Origin: Phycisphaerae bacterium
Lineage (GTDB): Bacteria > Planctomycetota > Phycisphaerae > Phycisphaerales > UBA1924
Direction: 5' to 3'
Assembly: GCA_030429705.1 (NCBI GenBank)
Contig: JAUIES010000004.1
Coordinates: 1-64,000 of the forward strand
DNA length: 64,000 bases
The position numbers and the translations under genes were made by a program. The notes under the pieces are model-generated. The model was not told the origin of the DNA. It made no database searches and saw only the letters and a program-made list of their open reading frames with translations. The first letter of the stretch is position 1. Every line of letters begins with the position of its first letter. Positions 60,472-64,000 of the stretch are shown in pieces.

Positions 60472-62415
60472 ATGGGCACGCAGCAAGTCAGCCAGAACAA
60501 TGAAGGCGAGCAACACCGGCGGTACATGAGTCGATTGCTCGCCGATCTGCGCGCTCTCGACCGAATGATGGCTGAGGGTCGATTCGAAACTGGCATTCGA
60601 CGGATTGGAGCCGAGCAGGAGTTGGTTCTCGTCGATCGGCACGGGAATCCGGCACCGGTGGCGACGGATGTGCTCGATCGACTCGACGACGATCGGGTCA
60701 CGACCGAGTTGGCGAGGTTTAATCTCGAGTTCAACTGTGACCCGATCGTGTTTGGAAAAGCATGCCTGTCTGATCTGCAAGCGCAGATGACGGGATTGCT
60801 TGAAATGGTCGCGACTGCAGCCAAGCCGAGTGAGGCGACACCGTTGCTGGTGGGCATTTTGCCGACGCTTCAGTTGACGGATTTGGGTTGGAACAACATC
60901 ACGCCGCGCGAGCGGTACTACGCACTCAACGACCGATTCACGAAGTTGCGCGGCGGGTCGTACGAACTGGATATCAAGGGCATCGACGAGCTCACCGTGC
61001 GCCACGATACATTGATGCTCGAAGCGCTCAATACGAGTTTCCAGTTGCATTGGCAAGTCGATCCTTCGGAGTTTGCCAACGCGTTTAATGTGGCGCAGGC
61101 GATTGCCGGACCGGTGATTGCTGCCAGCGCAAACTCACCCGTGCTGTTTGGCAAGCGGTTATGGCATGAGACACGAATCGCGATTTTCGAACAGGCTGTG
61201 GACGCACGACCGGAAGGCTCGCCCCACGAACGGGATTTGCTGGCGCGTGTTCACTTTGGTGAAGGCTGGTGCGTGCAAGGTGTCGCAGAACTGTACAAAT
61301 CTGATATTGCGCGGTACCGGTTGCTCTTCGGCCCGACGGTTGAGGAAGACCCCATTGCAGAATTGGACGCAGGTCGCACGCCGAAACTTGTGTCGTTGCA
61401 AACGCACAACTCCACGGTGTATCGATGGAATCGTCCTTGCTATGGGATAACGGATGGGAAGCCGCACCTGCGCATCGAGAACAGGTTGCTCCCGGCAGGG
61501 CCATCGATTACGGATGAAGTGGCTGGTGCGGCGCTGTGGTTTGGGCTGATGGCTTCATTACCTACCGAGATCGACAACCTCACCGAACGCATGGACTTTG
61601 ACGATGCGAAGGGCAACTTCATTGCAGCAGCGAAACTGGGACTGAATGCGCAGTTCGCCTGGCTCGATGGCGAGCGTCGACCGGCCCATGCGTTACTGAC
61701 GGAGTCATTGATTCCTGCTGCACGACGCGGGCTCTCACATGCCGGGGTTGATGAGGCCGATATCGACAAGTATCTGAACATCATTGAAAAGCGTGTCGAG
61801 AGTGGACAGACCGGCGCGCAGTGGATGTTGTCGACCGTGAATCGGATGAAAGGCATGGGAACGCGAGCAGAGCGTCTGTGTGCGCTGACAGCGGGCGTTG
61901 TTTCTCGCCAAAAATTGGGGCATCCAGTCCACGAGTGGTCGATCGGCGACCTGACCGAGAGTGGCGACTGGAGGCCGAACTATTTACGCGTTGGTCAGTA
62001 CATGACGACCAATCTGTTCACGGTGGATGAAGAGGAATCGCTGGAACTGGTCGCCTCGATCATGGACTGGCAGCAGATTCGTCATGTGCCGGTTGAAGAT
62101 GCCGCGCACCGATTGGTCGGGCTTGTGACGCATCGTGGGTTGTTGCGAGCGCTTGCGAACCCGACCGATAAGCCTCTGGAGAGAGCGGCGGTTCGCGATG
62201 TGATGTTGACCGAGTTGGTCACCGCGTCGCCGGAAATGACGACGGTCGAAGCGATCGAACTCATGCGCACGAACAGACTGTCATGCCTGCCCATCGTGAA
62301 GGACGGACAACTCGTGGGCGTGGTGACTGAGCATGATTTCATGCGCATTGCGGGGCAGTTGTTGGAAGAATCGCTGCGGGCATCGAGTACATCTTCACAG
62401 GACGAGCGCGCGTGA
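60472..62415 (+). CDS. Glutamate-cysteine ligase-like (GCS2) enzyme fused to a CBS-domain pair
   Basis: About 647 residues. Residues 1-480 are a GCS2/carboxylate-amine ligase with IRRIGAEQELVLVD, NLEFNCDP, FNVAQAIAGPVIAASANSPVLFGKRLWHETR and IENRLLPAGPSITDEV. The C-terminal 130 residues hold two CBS motifs (GQYMTTNLFTVDEEESLELVASIMDWQQIRHVPVED and DVMLTELVTASPEMTTVEAIELMRTNRLSCLPIVKDGQLVGVVTEHD), which usually bind adenosyl nucleotides. The fusion implies energy-state control of gamma-glutamyl ligation. ATG 60472 has AGGAG 8 bases upstream; an in-frame TTG at 60448 lacks one. It overlaps the next gene (GTGA). Confidence 0.88.
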   Translation: MGTQQVSQNNEGEQHRRYMSRLLADLRALDRMMAEGRFETGIRRIGAEQELVLVDRHGNPAPVATDVLDRLDDDRVTTELARFNLEFNCDPIVFGKACLSDLQAQMTGLLEMVATAAKPSEATPLLVGILPTLQLTDLGWNNITPRERYYALNDRFTKLRGGSYELDIKGIDELTVRHDTLMLEALNTSFQLHWQVDPSEFANAFNVAQAIAGPVIAASANSPVLFGKRLWHETRIAIFEQAVDARPEGSPHERDLLARVHFGEGWCVQGVAELYKSDIARYRLLFGPTVEEDPIAELDAGRTPKLVSLQTHNSTVYRWNRPCYGITDGKPHLRIENRLLPAGPSITDEVAGAALWFGLMASLPTEIDNLTERMDFDDAKGNFIAAAKLGLNAQFAWLDGERRPAHALLTESLIPAARRGLSHAGVDEADIDKYLNIIEKRVESGQTGAQWMLSTVNRMKGMGTRAERLCALTAGVVSRQKLGHPVHEWSIGDLTESGDWRPNYLRVGQYMTTNLFTVDEEESLELVASIMDWQQIRHVPVEDAAHRLVGLVTHRGLLRALANPTDKPLERAAVRDVMLTELVTASPEMTTVEAIELMRTNRLSCLPIVKDGQLVGVVTEHDFMRIAGQLLEESLRASSTSSQDERA

Positions 62416-63725
62416 GAGCAGTTGAAGTTTCGATGGATATACCGAGCCGCGTGGTGGGGTGTATCGAGTCTGAACAACCCGGTCCGACCTTGATTGTCGT
62501 TGGTGCGTTGCATGGAAATGAGCCTGCGGGTCTGGACGCGAGCCGGCAAGTACTGGTTCAACTCGAATCAGGTGGAGGGTTGCGCTGTGGCCGATTTGTC
62601 ACGCTGATGGGCAATCGACGCGCATTCGCTGAAGGCGCTCGATATCTCGATTGTGATCTGAATCGCATGTTCGCGCCAGAATCGATCGATGCGGCTCGCG
62701 CAGCCGATGTTGACGAACTCAAAACCGAAACGAGCGAGCTTGTTGAGTTGGTCGATGCTCTTGAGCAGGAACGGATGCATGCGCGCGGTGCGATGTATCT
62801 CATCGACTTGCACACGGTTTCATCGCAGTCTCCGCCCTTCGTTGCTGTAGAAGACTCGCTCGCCGGCCGGGCGTTTGCGCTGCAGTTCGGGTTGCCACTC
62901 CTTCTTGGTGTCGAGGAAGAACTGTCGGGCCTGCTTTTTGATTACTTCACGCACGCATTCGACGGGATCGGGCTGGTCGTTGAAGCCGGACAACATCAGG
63001 ATGCGAGCACCGCGCGTGTGACCGAATCGATCATCTGGCGAGCGCTCGAGTCGACCGGTCTTGTGAATGCGAGACCGGGCCACGCCGATCTGTTGAAACA
63101 ACAAGCAGCCTCCAACGCCCGAAGCATTTTTGATGTGCGATACCGGCATGTCATCGCTGATGAAGACTTCGAGGTTGAGCCATCGGTTCACGCGCTCGAT
63201 CGCGTTTCGTCGGGCGACCTGATTGGTACCGAATCGGGCAGGGAAGTCCGCGCTCCCGAACCAGGTCTTATCGTGATGCCCAATCGGCAGGAAAGCAAAC
63301 GCATTGGCGATGACGGGTATTTCATTGTGATGCCGGTCGGCCGCGTCTGGCTGTCACTGTCAGCATGGATTCGTCAACGGGCGTTCGTGCACTGGTTCTT
63401 GCCCAGATTTTTGCCGGGTGTGCGCATGCGGCCGGGGCACGACGGTCAATTGTTGGTCTCGCCGCGCGTTGCTGCGATCTGCAAACGCCCATTGTTTCAC
63501 CTGCTCGGGTATCGTCTGCTTTGCCACACGCACGAACGGCACCTTGGTCTGTTTGCACGCCTGAAACTTGGAGCGATTCACATCGGCAGTTCGCTCGGGT
63601 TCATGATCAGAGGGCTTTTCCGAGGCGGCGAATCGAGCATGCTGCGAGGCGAGTCGGCAGACGATTGGATCGTCGCACGACGCCATCTCGATACCGTTGA
63701 TAAGCCGACAAATGGAGGCATTTGA
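62412..63725 (+). CDS. Succinylglutamate desuccinylase/aspartoacylase-family deacylase
   Basis: A 437-residue protein from GTG 62412. The zinc-site motifs of the AstE/AspA family are present: VVGALHGNEPAGLDASRQV (His and Glu), MGNRRAFAEGARYLDCDLNRMF, and LIDLHTVSSQSPPF (His). A catalytic Glu is likely in GLVVEAGQHQD. The C-terminal 140 residues are an added region with a hydrophobic stretch (FVHWFLPRFLPGV, LGAIHIGSSLGFMIRGLF) that may associate with the membrane. It removes an acyl group from an amino acid. It lies between a gamma-glutamyl ligase-like gene and a gamma-glutamyltransferase gene, so the acyl amino acid may be a gamma-glutamyl compound. Confidence 0.85.
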   Translation: MRAVEVSMDIPSRVVGCIESEQPGPTLIVVGALHGNEPAGLDASRQVLVQLESGGGLRCGRFVTLMGNRRAFAEGARYLDCDLNRMFAPESIDAARAADVDELKTETSELVELVDALEQERMHARGAMYLIDLHTVSSQSPPFVAVEDSLAGRAFALQFGLPLLLGVEEELSGLLFDYFTHAFDGIGLVVEAGQHQDASTARVTESIIWRALESTGLVNARPGHADLLKQQAASNARSIFDVRYRHVIADEDFEVEPSVHALDRVSSGDLIGTESGREVRAPEPGLIVMPNRQESKRIGDDGYFIVMPVGRVWLSLSAWIRQRAFVHWFLPRFLPGVRMRPGHDGQLLVSPRVAAICKRPLFHLLGYRLLCHTHERHLGLFARLKLGAIHIGSSLGFMIRGLFRGGESSMLRGESADDWIVARRHLDTVDKPTNGGI

Positions 63726-64000
63726 TGGTGACCGGTAACTTTCGGGCGTTCTTGCTGTCATTGGTCGCGATTGTGCTTGCAGGGTGCGCGGGCAGTCAGT
63801 CTGTATCGACGCACACACGGACGACGGGTGCATATCGAGCGGTGGTCGCGGCCGATCATGAACTTGCATCGCAGGCCGGGCTTGCGATTCTTAAGCAGGG
63901 CGGCAACGCGGTCGATGCCGCGGTGGCCACATCGCTCGCGCTTTCGGTTGTGCGTCCGTATTCCTGCGGCATCGGCGGCGGTGGGTTCATGATTGTTGCA
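63725..64000 (+). CDS. ggt: Gamma-glutamyltransferase lipoprotein (3' truncated by window end)
   Basis: The first 92 residues only, starting MVTGNFRAFLLSLVAIVLAGCAG, a lipoprotein signal with lipobox LAGC. The mature start reads AVVAADHELASQAGLAILKQGGNAVDAAVATSLALSVVRPYSCGIGGGGFMIV, the diagnostic N-terminus of gamma-glutamyltranspeptidases, which transfer or hydrolyse gamma-glutamyl groups in the periplasm or outside the cell. It begins with a TGATG junction to the deacylase gene. The autoprocessing Thr lies beyond the window. Confidence 0.88.
   Translation, partial: MVTGNFRAFLLSLVAIVLAGCAGSQSVSTHTRTTGAYRAVVAADHELASQAGLAILKQGGNAVDAAVATSLALSVVRPYSCGIGGGGFMIVA

Noticed and set aside
1-64000. 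CRISPR array or complete insertion sequence
   Set aside because: No regularly spaced short repeats and no full transposase with terminal inverted repeats were seen.

Overview
The window looks like chromosomal DNA of a planctomycete, most likely from the Phycisphaerae/Phycisphaerales side of the phylum. This is inferred from four things: a DUF1553-type protein, a DUF1501 protein and a planctomycete-type cytochrome c protein in a row; a C-terminal dockerin-like EF-hand tail on a secreted carboxypeptidase; very tight operons with ATGA or TGATG junctions; and moderately high GC content. No 16S rRNA gene or similar marker is present, so the placement is not proven.

Layout. 1-3212: the end of a type II secretion/type IV pilus-like assembly operon (GspE ATPase, three small inner-membrane assembly proteins, a TPR lipoprotein). 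3531-10100: a defence/mobile island. It holds a RES-domain toxin-like protein, an HNH endonuclease whose N-terminus is cut by a stop codon, and an AAA ATPase plus subtilase pair matching the IetAS antiphage system. It is flanked by what look like displaced 3' ends of a tmRNA (left) and a tRNA-Pro (right). 10190-14690: small accessory modules (TetR/zinc-ribbon/AlkD-like; ArsR/SRPBCC/DHFR remnant/VOC; a methyltransferase), separated by copies of an interspersed repeat of 110-160 bp.

14860-22323: a complete histidine operon in the order G, C-HAD fusion, B, H, F, A-I-E fusion, D. It covers every step from PRPP to histidine. Ahead of it lies a histidine-rich leader peptide followed by a strong terminator, which looks like a transcription attenuator; the leader peptide may be translated from a leaderless mRNA. 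22439-27638: a propeller lipoprotein, an alpha/beta hydrolase, a DSP-like phosphatase lipoprotein, and SRPBCC and DinB proteins.

27691-35295 (minus strand): a translationally coupled five-gene operon encoding a class III aminotransferase, a nitrilase-family amidase, an Orn/Lys/Arg decarboxylase, an ATP-grasp ligase and a C45 acyltransferase/hydrolase. It suggests an uncharacterised pathway that makes or breaks an amine or polyamine amide. 35653-46681: a beta-lactamase-fold hydrolase, then a planctomycete surface/catabolic cluster (SSS transporter, Gfo/Idh/MocA oxidoreductase, membrane cytochrome-LRR-propeller protein, DUF1501, DUF1549/DUF1553). 46764-57878: a hybrid histidine kinase, a small membrane protein, heme oxygenase, a PfkB kinase, a methyltransferase, a glutamine amidotransferase, an HhH DNA glycosylase, tRNA-Gln, a GT2 glycosyltransferase, several unknowns and a PilZ protein. 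57975-64000: an M14 carboxypeptidase with dockerin-like tail, then glutamate-cysteine ligase fused to CBS domains, an aspartoacylase-like deacylase and the start of gamma-glutamyltransferase.

All calls come from reading the sequence and recalled family motifs; no database search was run.
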